NCBI GenBank assembly: GCA_943735955.1 | Contig: OX030955.1 | Span: 14,923,083 to 14,987,082 of the forward strand | DNA: 64,000 nt | Reading direction: 5' to 3' | Source of the DNA: Piscicola geometra | Lineage: Eukaryota; Annelida; Clitellata; Hirudinida; Piscicolidae | Notes under the pieces: generated by a model | Seen by the model: the letters and a program-made list of their open reading frames with translations, nothing else | Told to the model about the DNA's origin: nothing | Databases searched by the model: none | Part shown: piece by piece, positions 13,501 to 54,600 of the stretch | Layout of the letters: each line of letters opens with the position of its first letter | Position numbering within the stretch: the stretch's first letter is position 1 | Translations under genes and position numbers: made by a program

Positions 13501-15266
13501 TTGTGTTCCATCCAAAGTCGCTGTCCCGTCCAAAGATACATTTTGCATGCGTAATTAGACTATTTTTAACTATTTGGACCAAACTAGAATTTGAGTTTGA
13601 ATTTGATAGTGTTAAGAAAAGTTGCAATCGAGAATTTGAGTTTGAATTTGATAGTGTTAAGAAAATTTGCGATCATTTTTAAAAGAAAGTGTTAAATAAG
13701 TTAAGATAAGATAGTACAAGATGGATAATCAAAAACAAATTTATTTAGATTTTTGCCGAGTCAAATATTTAAATTTAAGCAATACTATAGGTAGCAAAAC
13801 AAATAATTATTTTTAGTTTGAAAATTTTATTAAAATAATATTTAAAAAAACTTTAGGTTTAGATAGACCCTCATTATTTATGTGAATTCGCAAATTCTAG
13901 TTTGGTCCAAATAGCTAAAAATAGTCTAATTACGCATGCAAATTGTATCTTTGGACGGGACAGCGACTTTGGATGGAACAATTGTATTAAGATAGGAGTT
14001 GAGAAATTATTGTACTTGTAAAACTGAGAGGAGTCCGTGTTAAGGTGGACCCTAGGATCCCCCTAACATCGCTGCCTACACATACTCACAATGTATTACT
14101 GTATTAGAATTTTTTTATCCCATGGTTGACGATTAGGGTCGTATTAAAATAAGAGTTGAGAAATGTGTATTTTTAAAAGACTGGGGGGGGGGCGTTCTTG
14201 TAGAGGTGGACCCCAGACCCCCTCAGGATTCCCGCCTACACCCTATTGATAAAAAAACTAGGTGAAGGAGTATTTAAATAGGAAAATAATATTTTTGTTT
14301 TAGACAGCTATCACTAAACTTAATAATAATAATAATAAGGAGTATTTAAATAAGAAAATAATATTTTTGTTTTAGACAGCTATCACTAAACTTATTCACA
14401 ATGTATTACTGTAAAAACATTTACTTTTATGCCATGGTTGACGATTGTGCTCATATCAAAATAGAAATTTTTGAATACAAAAATGGAATGAAAATGGGGG
14501 GGGGTCCCTATAAAGATGGACCAACAACCATGAAAAAGTGGAGGGTCCTGACCCCAGGACCCCCCCAGGATCGCCGCCCATGGTACAAGTATTCACAAGA
14601 ATTTTTCAAATGTATTAACAAATATGTTCACTTTGCAAAAGGCGCTATACAAATAATTAGTGATGGATTGATTGATTGATATTAACAATGCTATTAGATT
14701 AAAGAAGTGAACAAAATAAATGGGTTAGTGCATTGTTTTAAATTTTCGGACGTTTACTTCCGACTCGGGTTGGCTTAGATGGTAAGTCGTTAGACCTGCA
14801 ACTTAAAGGTCGCCAGTTCGAATCCCTGTTCAGCCAACCGTGAGCTATCATATACCTAGTGTATATGATGCGGTGTTTCACGACTTATGTCGTGTGAGTG
14901 GCGCCTCAGTTGCGTGCCCGGGCGCTATACAAAACTGACATTTATTTTTATTATTATTTTACCATGGTACGGATAATAAGAGCGTTTGTAAAATCGACTG
15001 GCATTGCTGCAGATCGTTAGGGAGTTATTTTGCACGCACAGAGACCGAAGTATTGACTTATTCATGAAAAGTTTATTTCTTGAAGAAAAAATGAAATTAC
15101 AAGTTGTGTATTCTTTGTTTATAATATTTTATTGGTTTCATAATATTTTCAAAGAAGACAAAACAGTAAACTGGCTAACTAACATCTCCATCACTCCACT
15201 TTTGCACTCCCATTCCGCTCCTCATGAGTGCACTGTAGACGCCCTCGTACACACTGCCATCCTCTC
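4368..15266 (-). CDS. ANKMY1-like: ANKMY1-like protein: MORN repeats, ankyrin repeats, MYND zinc finger (5' incomplete)
   Basis: I assembled 17 minus-strand exons with agreeing phases: 15184-15266, 10853-10931, 10579-10649, 10070-10433, 9764-9955, 9239-9571, 8945-9105, 8114-8736, 7707-7968, 7416-7503, 6315-6394, 5800-5910, 5536-5664, 5257-5406, 5010-5103, 4701-4932 and 4368-4548. They join into about 1076 residues ending in a stop. In order: three MORN-type repeats (residues ~7-85), a link region, ankyrin repeats from ~390 broken by a ~150-residue charged insert, more ankyrin repeats to ~890, and a C-terminal MYND finger (~1016-1057). This MORN + ankyrin + MYND order is that of ankyrin repeat and MYND domain-containing protein 1. 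Ankyrin and MYND modules bind proteins, so a scaffold role is likely; the precise function is not visible. The start codon and earlier MORN repeats were not found. Alternative: an unnamed paralogue with the same domain set. Confidence 0.82.
4701..4932 (-). CDS. ANKMY1-like exon, linker before MYND
   Basis: 77 polar residues including TTNDQGTALQSICTTKNKRD and GRTEWSKSLQGKLLT. Phase 1 to 2, acceptor ATCTCAG, donor GTGACG. The phase matches the MYND exon. Confidence 0.65.
5010..5103 (-). CDS. ANKMY1-like exon, basic linker
   Basis: SRKGEKGSRRGVERLKKAVV KQLSFDVNNKQ, strongly basic. Phase 0 to 1, acceptor TACTAAG, donor GTATTT. Called mainly because the phases close between its neighbours. Confidence 0.55.
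5257..5406 (-). CDS. ANKMY1-like exon, last ankyrin repeat
   Basis: Encodes LFPIIALITAYKMHEQLKRM, LELGADVKGAVEVEGKAGTL. Phase 0 to 0, acceptor TATAAG, donor GTTTGA. Confidence 0.65.
5536..5664 (-). CDS. ANKMY1-like exon, ankyrin repeat
   Basis: MIDVLLAKGADVNQLLEGGL then GSALCVLVTNKQARW is a strong ankyrin repeat. The donor is ambiguous between GTGACA (5536) and GTTCAA (5545); both keep phase 0. Confidence 0.7.
5800..5910 (-). CDS. ANKMY1-like exon, ankyrin repeat with apparent GC donor
   Basis: Reads ISVKLLELLLSHRGDVNSIF, SNMHSPLSYCIEAGKSK. The next exon must be entered in phase 0. The only phase-0 boundary here is AAG/GCGGGT, a GC donor. The nearby GT (GTTCAT, four bases on) would shift the frame. 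Confidence 0.7.
6030..6314 (+). repeat. 19-base intronic minisatellite seeded on a splice donor
   Basis: About 14 copies of CCACCCTTGCATCTGCAAC. On the gene strand each unit reads AGG/GTGGGTTGCAGATGC, the same as the real donor of exon 6315-6394. Confidence 0.9.
6315..6394 (-). CDS. ANKMY1-like exon, ankyrin repeat
   Basis: Encodes (G)AILDAPIESGKSAMELVCTH, then NEQEER. The ankyrin pattern G-A-x-L-D-A-P...G-x-S-A-M-E-L is clear. The donor (AGG/GTGGGTTGC) is the first unit of the minisatellite that fills the next intron. Confidence 0.75.
6560..7375 (-). mobile_element. hAT remnant inside an ANKMY1-like intron
   Basis: Minus strand codes YWHCNQYSCLEPAARKFLST, PPTSVASEQLFSSAGQVYAD RR, the hAT C-terminal dimerisation motif. 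Both ends (6575-6660, 7230-7370) carry inverted repeats of the motif TTTCGGCCGAAACCGAAA. Only the transposase end remains. It lies between exons 7416-7503 and 6315-6394. Confidence 0.75.
7416..7503 (-). CDS. ANKMY1-like exon, ankyrin repeat
   Basis: Encodes MGTKTSPLQAACGLGGAEAV, then VIVQSLLEHG. Acceptor ACCACAG, donor GTGTGT, phase 0 to 1. The following intron carries the hAT remnant at 6.56-7.38 kb. Confidence 0.78.
7707..7968 (-). CDS. ANKMY1-like exon, ankyrin repeats
   Basis: Reads HGLRCTKAASNDLTSTIKLL, LRRGADVN, a Ser/Pro-rich loop, then MAVQGADMDVVQCMLRHAAH VNYSPLD. Two ankyrin repeats are split by a loop coded by an imperfect TCA/TCG repeat. Acceptor CCACAAAG, donor GTGGTC, phase 2 to 0. 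Confidence 0.75.
8114..8736 (-). CDS. ANKMY1-like exon, ankyrin repeat plus long charged insert
   Basis: Starts ARGHVKLVELLLKRGADIDW, then LNDHAMNVLYLVC, the second half of an ankyrin repeat and the start of the next. About 150 polar residues rich in K, E and N follow. The frame stays open to 8032, but phase agreement with the next exon requires leaving at AATAA/GTGGGT (phase 2). The 3' end is the least certain part. Confidence 0.65.
8945..9105 (-). CDS. ANKMY1-like exon, ankyrin repeat
   Basis: Encodes ELLTACGEGDVEKAKDLLSS, then VAVDVADSDGNTPLFHAAVR, a clear ankyrin repeat with the TPLFHAA motif. Starts phase 1 after CGTCTCAG and ends phase 0 at GTAGTT. Confidence 0.8.
9239..9571 (-). CDS. 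ANKMY1-like exon, linker before first ankyrin repeat
   Basis: 111 codons, phase 1 to 1, acceptor ..CAAAAAAG, donor GTTAGC. Contains FLWNKTPLLHRLQTHTMAYA and EELRRTFERFGEFDFSTGRL. The N-terminal third is polar and looks disordered. Confidence 0.7.
9764..9955 (-). CDS. ANKMY1-like exon, linker between MORN and ankyrin
   Basis: 64 codons in phase (1 to 1), acceptor AATGACAG, donor GTGAGG. Residues include FSEHLLSTATANSPLLNV and NPLFHQAFTAHASIHDDFF. No named domain is recognised. Confidence 0.7.
10070..10433 (-). CDS. ANKMY1-like exon, end of MORN region and acidic/basic linker
   Basis: Opens with GLFDRNIMKGLGRVVYVDG, a last MORN-like unit, then an E/K-rich low-complexity stretch (EEEEEKKLKVEKEEEEED) and a more ordered segment, FVYGEFIGYLQKDAFKEF. 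Ends phase 1 at donor GTATCA. Confidence 0.75.
10579..10649 (-). CDS. ANKMY1-like exon, MORN repeat
   Basis: Continues the repeat as G-TFYMDEREGVAKQYNN, then NKTNSRYE. The acceptor is ..GATACAG and the donor GTGTGA; the phases (1 in, 0 out) fit both neighbours. Confidence 0.75.
10853..10931 (-). CDS. ANKMY1-like exon, MORN repeat
   Basis: Reads VYKGEFCRDHLHGFGLYEWS then DGSYYEG, a textbook MORN repeat. Starts phase 0 after ..TTTTGAAG and ends phase 1 at donor GTTGCT, which lacks the usual A at +3. Confidence 0.8.
11556..11598. repeat. Hairpin with 15-base perfect arms
   Basis: TGGCCCACAGTGTAT (11556-11570) and its reverse complement (11584-11598), next to the degenerate hAT coding region; probably its terminal repeat. 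Confidence 0.65.
11650..13300 (-). pseudogene. Degenerate hAT-like transposase
   Basis: Broken minus frames in order include GQYNGCKVII and FHYSAHCANLFAQ (12.7-12.85 kb), VNSVVLAYNLEPIAVPRVRK (12.2 kb) and RLNSLAVCHAHQDILDSLDL (11.7 kb). These resemble the D-G-A-x-x-M-x-G-x-Y-N-G and A-H-C-x-N-L segments of hAT-derived ZMYM/THAP-type proteins. Many stops and frameshifts. Confidence 0.65.
13502..13981. mobile_element. Foldback element with ~95-base inverted repeats
   Basis: 13502-13595 and 13886-13981 are near-perfect reverse complements, sharing for example CCATCCAAAGTCGCTGTCCC and GCATGCGTAATTAGACTATT. A ~290-base AT-rich spacer holds no gene. Confidence 0.75.
14262..14398 (+). repeat. Direct repeat, two ~63-base copies
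   Basis: 14262-14325 and 14336-14398 share nearly all bases, including TTTTGTTTTAGACAGCTATC. Confidence 0.8.
14640..14690 (+). repeat. LINE/SINE 3' tail, GCGCTATA...(ATTG)n
   Basis: GGCGCTATACAAATAATTAG then TGATGGATTGATTGATTGAT. Related tails lie at 15375-15410, 51473-51505 and 56622-56660. Confidence 0.6.
14768..14960 (+). repeat. tRNA-derived SINE
   Basis: A 72-base tRNA-sized head (14768-14839) has a 7-bp acceptor stem GGTTGGC/GCCAACC, A-box-like TGGCTTAGATGG and B box AGTTCGAATCC. A non-tRNA body and an AT tail starting GGCGCTATACAAA follow. The T stem does not pair well, so this is a SINE rather than a tRNA gene. Confidence 0.7.
15184..15266 (-). CDS. ANKMY1-like exon with MORN repeat (first one recognised)
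   Basis: Encodes GEDGSVYEGVYSALMRSGMG followed by VQKWSDGD, a MORN pattern (YEG...G.G...W.DG). It ends in phase 0 at donor GTTAGT, matching the phase-0 start of the next exon. The 5' edge (acceptor ..GGAAG) is less certain. It lies 4.2 kb from the next exon, across a large transposon-filled intron. Confidence 0.7.
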
Positions 15267-15309
15267 CTTCCAGACACACTCCAACGATGTTTCAAAACAT
15301 ACATAAAAT

Positions 15310-16620
15310 AAATTAAAGGAACACACATAATTGAAATATTTTAAATCCATACACAAGTCGTATATACACTCCGTAATTGCGCTATAAAAATAATTAGTGA
15401 TTGATTGATTGAAGTTATACTTTCGTATTCAAAACTCTGAAACCTTTTTTTATGCTTCCACTCATCGAACTTGAAAGCTGCAACCAGGCAAACAACGAGT
15501 ATTGCTTCTTCTCTTTAAAGTTTAAACTTTAAAGCCAACATTACATAACTAGCACAAGATTTAAATGTCGTTGCCATGACAACCTATTTACAACACTATG
15601 GAAACAACAAGAATGGGTGATGATTTATAAACCGAGTTGTTAATTATCTTATTCATTAAAATTAAGTATCTTAGAAGAGTATAAACCATAAATTGTATTA
15701 TCAATGATTTAAGAGAATTTAAATCTTGACTTTTTGCGATTTTACTTAGAAAATAATTGAAAAGTTCCAGGGAGTTTATTAGAGTGGTTAAGTGCTTATA
15801 TATATATATATATATATAAAGGTTAAGTGCTGTTAAATCAAAAGTATTAAAAAAAATGTCAGAAATCCGAACGTCGAGATGAATGATGGTGAAATATTTT
15901 AACGTTCAAGTATCATCATTTGTTGCGTGTGCAAATTCACGAGAAATAAGGAAGATGGAAAGAGATGGCAGAGCCTCTATATGTTCCAATACATTAGTAC
16001 CTATTCAAACTAGGAAATAAAACCAATTTAATAGCTTAAACGATCTAAGTTGTAAGATTAAAATGGTGATGGATACTTTTAAATGTGGTTGAAGCATTTT
16101 AGTCGATGCTGGCCTTATAAAACATTCTTTGCGACAGTTTCCAATGAGACGTGTGCATCAGAGACGATTGAAAATGAATGCGAACTGAAATTAATTGCTT
16201 GTCCGTCCTACAAAAACTAAAGCGAATCATGCAAAAACACACGAATTGGAAAACTATTGCATGCGTTGTGAAAAGTGTCAGATGGAGAGAGGAGGGTTGG
16301 TGGTCTCCAGTGGATATGCTACCTTCCTATGAAGACGCTCACCCACTGTGTTGAGTAGAAAGTATTGCCTGCAAGTCGATAAGGAGAACACAGCATACTT
16401 CAAAAGTAAGTGTTCGAGGGGAATTAGTGGAAACTGTTAGGTAAAACTTCTACTGGTATGAAATGTCTGCTGCAATAAACGCGCCTGTGTGGCATGGAAA
16501 CAAATCTCAGGATGCCTCCAACATCATCATCACCACCACTCTAAATATCGAGTTGATGACGCTCAACTGAGGCGGCACGTGCACGCGACGAACGACTGAA
16601 TCGAAAGGTGCGACCGATTA
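15310..16620. other. Region upstream of the ANKMY1-like exons
   Basis: Missing 5' exons of the ANKMY1-like gene should lie here or up to 17.9 kb. I see an ATTG-type tail (15375-15410), a short (TA)n (15798-15818) and no further MORN motif. Confidence 0.4.
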
Positions 16621-16807
16621 GATGCGCTACAACCGATTAGATGCGCTACAAACGCATTTGAGCATGTCACATGAAAAGACTACTAATGCTTTGGTGTGTA
16701 CAAAAGATGGAGCATCAGATGAAGAATGCGCACTTTGATCAAATTGAAAATTGACTTCAAAAACGCCTCTGGCATTCAGTGGTCCTCCTGCTTGAGCTCC
16801 TCTAGTG

Positions 16808-16809
16808 AG

Positions 16810-16848
<39 letters not shown>

Positions 16849-16912
16849 TATCCTCATCATCATCCTCATCATCATCATCCTCCTCATCATCATCATCATC
16901 ATCATCACCTGG
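16808..16912 (+). repeat. (CAT)n microsatellite
   Basis: Imperfect CAT/CCT triplets, between the ANKMY1-like and poly-calmodulin genes. Confidence 0.9.
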
Positions 16913-16984
16913 TCCACATGAACCATTGCATCGACTCTAACCGTTCAACCTAAATAACCGGCATCGAAAACTCCCCTCAATACA

Positions 16985-17155
16985 ACCACCACCCCCCCCC
17001 CCACCACCCCCACCCCCCCCCCCACCACCACCCCCACCACCACCCCCTCAAACACCACTGCCATCACCCCCACCACCACCCCCTCAAACACCACCCCACC
17101 CCCCCCACCACCACCCCCTCAAACACCACCCCCTCAAACACCACTGCCATCACCA
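16985..17155 (+). repeat. C-rich CACC repeat
   Basis: Runs of C8-C9 and ACCACCACCCC words, with a repeated CCCCCTCAAACACCACTGCC segment. The complement is G-run rich and may form G-quadruplexes. Confidence 0.85.
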
Positions 17156-17189
17156 TCCCTTCAACCACTATTATCTCACCATCACTATC

Positions 17190-17252
17190 CATGCATGCAT
17201 GCATCCATCCATGCATCCATGCATCCATCCATCCATGCATGCATGCAAACAT
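17190..17252 (+). repeat. (GCATCCATCCAT)n repeat
   Basis: GCATGCATCCATCCATGCAT tetramers between the two genes. Confidence 0.85.
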
Positions 17253-17882
17253 CCTATCCCACCAGAGCAAACACGCCAAGCACCAGCATCACCTCCAAGC
17301 ACTCCGACGACACTTGCACACACAAAGACGACGTGTACTTGACATGCGCAATGCACAAACACGAGTTGCAATGATGTCAGTTGTGCTGGTGCCTGTGCCA
17401 CTGCATGTGTGAATGAGTGAGGAATGAGTGAGGAATGAGTGCATGCATGCATGCATTGACCTCATTCAATGAATTCTGAGGCGTCGAAGAGGGTTTGAGA
17501 CAACTCAACTTGCGTGTATTGCTGTATTTAAAATGTCATCTTTGTGCACACACACGTGTAGATAAGAGACCACGTGGACTCTTCAGCATGTACACGCAAT
17601 CATAAATACTCACACACACACACACACGTACACACAAGCGTATACATACACACACAAAAACGTGCACATAGACACAAGAAGAAAGTGGAAGGAAGGTGAC
17701 GAAGAATGAGCAAAGGGCAGGCAGCTTCGAGCCTAATATCAACTGCCGCATCGTGCATTCCTGCTCACTCACTCACCAAGTCCGCATCGCCGAGATGTCA
17801 ATGAGCGGAGGGTGCAGTTGTTGGTGCTGTTCTTTTGATTCAGAGACTGGATTTTTAAAAACGCCAAATCTTTTACGTAGGC

Positions 17883-17888
17883 TTTATT
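17883..17888 (-). terminator. Poly(A) signal of the poly-calmodulin gene
   Basis: AATAAA on the minus strand, about 50 bases past the stop codon, at a usual distance for a short 3' UTR. Confidence 0.5.
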
Positions 17889-17937
17889 TTGCTATATTTT
17901 TGTACAAAGAAGTCATTCACGCTGGTGCTTGAATCTT

Positions 17938-49358
<31,421 letters not shown>

Positions 49359-49654
49359 TTTTATTTTTATTAATTATAATTTTCTTTAAATATTTACTTA
49401 TTTTATTAAATCATTCTTTTAAAAACGTGGTGTTTTAAAGTTGTTTAAATAAATGTTTATAAAAATAGTTATTAACGATAAATTTTGTAATAATGATTAA
49501 AACTGAATCTTATGCATACTTATTTTTTACAGATAATAAATATTATTTAAGTTTTTTCATTTTTAATATGTTTTATAAGTACTTCATGAAATATTTCAGA
49601 ATGTAATCCTATTTTAGGATCTTTGAAGGCTTGTTATATACCTAGTTCAAATAT

Positions 49655-49693
49655 ATTACAGTGAAGCTCTAATCATTAGAGCTTCACTGTAAT
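49655..49693. repeat. Perfect 39-base palindrome, pogo/Tigger-like end
   Basis: ATTACAGTGAAGCTCTAAT, one C, then its exact reverse complement. A second related end (AATAGAGTCTAATGATAAGA) follows. CAGTG..GCTCTAAT resembles the terminal repeats of pogo-like elements. Confidence 0.75.
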
Positions 49694-49887
49694 AATAGAG
49701 TCTAATGATAAGACCGTAGTGTTTTCAATTGAGTTTTTTCTTTTTAATTAAAAATCATACGAGTTATAAAATTATATTTAATTTATTATTTTCCTATAAA
49801 TATTTAGTTCGTTGAAATTTTTTTAAGAGGGGCTAAATGACATGTCGTTGCTTTCATGAGCGTTTCCAGGGGGATCAAAGAGGCAAC

Positions 49888-49935
49888 CGCTGGGTGAACG
49901 TGTAGCCGAGTGTGTAACGACGGATTATATTAAAT
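49888..49935 (+). repeat. Truncated SINE head
   Basis: GGGTGAACGTGTAGCCGAGT matches the head of the SINE at 44206 (A box TAGCCGAGTGTG) and stops before a B box. Confidence 0.5.
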
Positions 49936-50311
49936 AATCCAACTCCACCAAGTTACGCAGTAAAGAGACGGAGTTTAAAAATTAGTTAACAACTAAAAGG
50001 ACGCATTGTTTCATTCTCCTTAAATCTTACATCTCAAATCTCGGATGCATGCATCAGATTGAATGGTTTAAGAAGAAATAAACAACGGCATTAGAGAAAA
50101 TGTAGGATGTAACACAAGAACATTGTTTTAGACTTTCTAACAGCGATAGCTGTAAAAAAATTAATATTTTTTAAACAATACATGTTACGCGATCTTTAAT
50201 TTCTGCACAATAAATATTTTAGCCTGAAAGTTTTATGACTAAAAATTGTGATTTGTTAATAAATTTCAACGTGAAAAAATACTCGTTTTATATATTTATT
50301 CATTTAAACTA

Positions 50312-51572
50312 GAGCTGTGCTTTAATCTACGTTAACTTTCTATTAACGCGTTAATGAATTAACGACCATTAACATTTTTAACGCCGTTAAATATTTTAAC
50401 GTATTTTTAAAAAATTAGCACATTTTAATGCATTTAAAATTATCCAAAATAAACCCTTTGTTGCTGTTTTGGTTACATTGTCAGCAAGTGAACACAAACA
50501 CTACTAATTTACAGTCAGTAAACGAATGGGAAAAATTGCATTTCATCAAAAAACTTTTCATTTCTTCAAGATTTGCAACAGAACTTTTGAGAGGTGAAAA
50601 ATACTTAAATTTTCTATAGTGTTACTTGCAATTTGTCACTTTAAAGAAAAAATATGCACTTCAGAAGATGATCCAGCTTTTTTTTTTATGAAAGAGTTAA
50701 AGAAACTATAAAAAGACAAAAAATCCTCAAAAACTATACAGTCTTCAGTGAAAGCTTTTCACCAAACAAAAGACTACGAACATATGTAACTTCAGATTCT
50801 GAAGAAAAGATACTTCAATGATTAATAAGTCAATCATTAAACGTTATAGAAAAGAATCTGAAGTAAGTTTACCTCAGAGTATTTTCTATAACGTTTAATG
50901 AATGACTTAGTAATCATTGAGGTATCTTCATCAAATAAATTTGTGGAATAAATGGTTTTGGGTATAATGTTTTAAAAGGTTAAAATTTTAAATCTAAATC
51001 TAAATTAAATTGTATTAATTAGAATGTTTTTTGTGTGAATGTTGGTCGTTTTGAGTCTGTGAAGGAATGGCCGCAACAAACCAAGATGGCCGCAGGGAAC
51101 CAGGTGAGTAGAATAATTCCCAAATGCGACAAAAAAAAACCTTTCACAACAACAACAGTTCCAGTGTTGGCAAGAACTTCTCCTTCACCTTCTGTCGAGG
51201 CCTCAACACCAGTGGCAACAAGAATAAGAAAAATGATGATTATGTTTTGTGGGTATGAAGATGATGTGGTGATGATTATGCTGTAGTAGGAATGTTGGTA
51301 GTGTGGTGATGATTAACTTTTTTATTGGTAAAGACAATGGTGATGTGGGTGAGGTTGGATTATTAAGGTTGATTGTTTTTTTTAAATTGATATAAATACA
51401 TATATTGGAAGGGGTCTAAAAAACGGGTTTTATTTAACAAATTTATTTGAAAACGATTTTTAATTCGATAAAAAGAGCTATAGAAATAGTTGTGATTGAT
51501 TGATTGAAGACGAAGCTTCTTCTTAACCGTTAACGTCTGACGTTAAGACTTAACGTAAAGTACAGTGCTCCT
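50312..51572. mobile_element. Probable hAT remnant with TTAACG repeats
   Basis: Left end (50335-50400) and right end (51525-51560) are rich in TTAACG/CGTTAA words in inverted orientation. The interior has broken frames and a 60-base foldback. No clear transposase motif. Confidence 0.4.
50806..50936. repeat. Foldback of ~60-base arms
   Basis: 50806-50866 and 50875-50936 are close reverse complements, sharing ATTAAACGTTATAGAAAA. Both arms read like the same short peptide-coding stretch in opposite directions. Confidence 0.65.
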
Positions 51573-51582
51573 TAGTAACGTT

Positions 51583-51648
51583 GACGGTCGGAAGTGAACC
51601 TAGACTTGAGAGGAACGCCAAGCGTTTTCCCGCTAAGCTATCCCGTCG
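51583..51648 (-). repeat. tRNA-derived SINE head
   Basis: Minus strand: A box TAGCTTAGCGGG, B box AGGTTCACTTCC, and terminal pairing GACGG/CCGTC. Confidence 0.6.
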
Positions 51649-54600
51649 CTGTACTCTTTTCAATTGAATCACATTTTGCATTGCTTCATAATTTGCTTGT
51701 AGCTTCATTCCGATACTTTAAATGACACGTTTACTATTTATTGATGAACACCCAGACGACACATCTTCAAATTGCGAGGCATAAGTTAGATAAAGAAATA
51801 ATTCAAAGTTAATAATTCATCCTAAAAAGTGCATTCGGAAAGAAATAATGTAGAAGGCTAAAAGGCAATATGGGATTTTAGTCAATTTTCAAGTAAAAAA
51901 ATGATACAACCATCAAATTTGAAAGTAAATTAGAAATACAAATTTAATTTCTTAACTGAGTTCTTTGAAATATATTTTCATAAATCTTATAATTTGAACT
52001 ATAAATTCTTTAAAATCATTACTGATAAGTTTCTTATCTATAACCGTTGATTTGAACAATATAGGGGGAAGTTGCTCAAGATGAACCGGTTCCAAAGATA
52101 GAACGGGCTTATTTAGTTATGCGCTTTGAAAAAAAAAATTCTCATATCTATGCATCCATCTTAGATGCACATTTTAAAGTTGGTTTCGTTTCGGAAAGTT
52201 GTCTCATTCAATAGGAATACTTGAAAAGCTGATTTCTAGAAGAATTATTAAAAAAATTTGGAGATAACATTTTTCTTTTTTTTCTCAACTTCACAAGATA
52301 AATAATTGCAATTTTTATTAGTAATTAGTTTTATTGTGTGCAAGTTGTAAAGTTACAAATCAGTGATTAGCCTGTTATGACCATGATTAGGTGCATGGTC
52401 ATAGTTTCCCAACATGGACCACGAATAATTGTCTAAGATTAAACGTAGAAAGAGATTATAGACATTGATGAATCTGTCTCTGGCATTCGTCCATCTCGGG
52501 GGATGATAAAGCTATATAGACTATATGCAATATAATCGAATATACGGTCGAAATAAAAACTAAAAAGCCTAAAGCAAAATAAAGTTAAATTTGCTAAATT
52601 AACATAAAAGCTAAATTTAATTTAAATTAGTCAATTTGATTAAATGACAATTCACTATTAAATACAAACTGGTGTATTTTTTTAGATAACTAAATAATTT
52701 TGAAGATAAATAAAACTTTTAAATGACATTTTTTATTAAATACAATATAAATGCATCTTAGGAAACAGAGCATTCCATCTTGAGTACTCAGTTACTCAAC
52801 TTGGAATTTTTTGGTGTTCATGTTTGAAGTAAAAAAACTTGTGTTTCTTTTTTTTCTAGTCTTCTGTTTGAGTTCACATAACTAGACAAGGTATCAATAT
52901 AATGGCTGGATAAATTTAAATTTAAATTATTTCTTATGCAAGCTATGAAGCTACGTTTAAAATCATCTCGACTTGTGCAACCTCCTCCTATTCGTAAAAA
53001 ACACACAATTTTAATGTTTTAAACATTAATAGAAAATTTGCAAAATTTAACTAAATTTAAATGAAATATAGCTAAATTCTAGTGATCAAATTATGTTTAA
53101 TTTTAAGCCACTCGATACCTTTGCGACAAATTACAAAGCCTGTTTTCATTCATTGGTCAAATTGAAGTAACGAATAACTAACTAGAAAAATGAAATCTTA
53201 ACGCTTCATAAGGACATTTATATATAGTTATATCAAATGCCTAAATCAGTCTTAAAACTATTGAATATTTTAAGACATTTTATTAATTAACATTATTAAT
53301 TAACAGAATGTAAATTTTAGTTTAAATATTTATTTATTAACCATATAAATTCAAATACAATCTTTGAACCACGATTATTTTAACAATCAAGGACAATGCA
53401 CTAACAAAGACTTTCGAGCCGAAGCGTGCAATTGTTTTTCTTAAAATGAAAATTATAATGTCATCGTACCAAGAGCTTTACAACTTTCCAGAACTAAACT
53501 ACGTGCAGAAAGTTGTTCTTAACAGCTATGTTGAGCCAATAGAGGTATAACTATTGCACGATGACATTTGGTGCAAAAGTTTTTTGATTAAAAAATCGTT
53601 TTAAATGAAACAATATTTTTTAATTCTAATCATGTGTAGCATCTATTGTGGAAGCTGAAGCACTGCTCTCGTCTCGTTTTAGGTTCATCATGGAGTATTT
53701 GGTGCCATTTAGTCAAAATCAGTAATTAATTATATTGATTTAATGTTTGTTCAAAATGGTTTTCTAATCAAATTCAAAATTTATTATGTATTGACAAAAA
53801 TTGAGTTATTTTTAATTGTCTTTAAGAATACGCCTCGGCTTGATGAATTGAAGCAAGCAAGTTGACATAAAATTGTACCGCACCATGAAAAGCATTAAAA
53901 TAAAGACGACAGCACTCGGTATGTACAAAAGCCAAAAGCCTGTTGGTGACACGTCCAGTGGTCATCTACACACCCTTACTTCCACCCCCTCCACACTTGT
54001 GGCAAGCCTATATAAATGCTTAATTATTGAAAATGAAAAGTTAGACTAAAGATATTGAATAGATTTCAAAATAAAATCAGCATGACGAAACTTAAAAAAG
54101 TAAAAGACTCACAAAAGTAAACTTAGACAGTAGTATGCTGATAAACCATAACGAACTAAGTGTACCTTACTAACCTCGTACTGCGTAACAAATGTGATTT
54201 AAATGAGATTATTATTTTAAACTTAGCTGTGCATTTTATCCATGCAAAAATGAAATTACTGCGTAATGAGATATAAATCTTTCTTCCCTTTCGTAACAAC
54301 CATTAAAAACATTTTGAAATTGCTTTATATAATATTAAAAACTTAAACTATAAGTTCTGGTGGTAATTAGACGCGTTAAAAAGCCAGAATATATACACGA
54401 ATGCAATAGAATAAAACAATGTGAAAAGAGGGTTGAATGTTAAAATGACCCAAATGATTCAAAACCATTCACTCACACCACACTCTGAAGATTCAACAGT
54501 TCAAACAAAGTGGCATAGCCTCAAATGTATTTGCCAGATAATTTATTCGTTATATTATTTAATAGACAGAGATAGATCGATGGATTAAAAATATATTTGA

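Noticed and set aside
14768..14839. Possible functional tRNA gene
   Set aside because: The acceptor stem pairs, but the T stem does not and the anticodon loop is too long; the AT tail marks a SINE.
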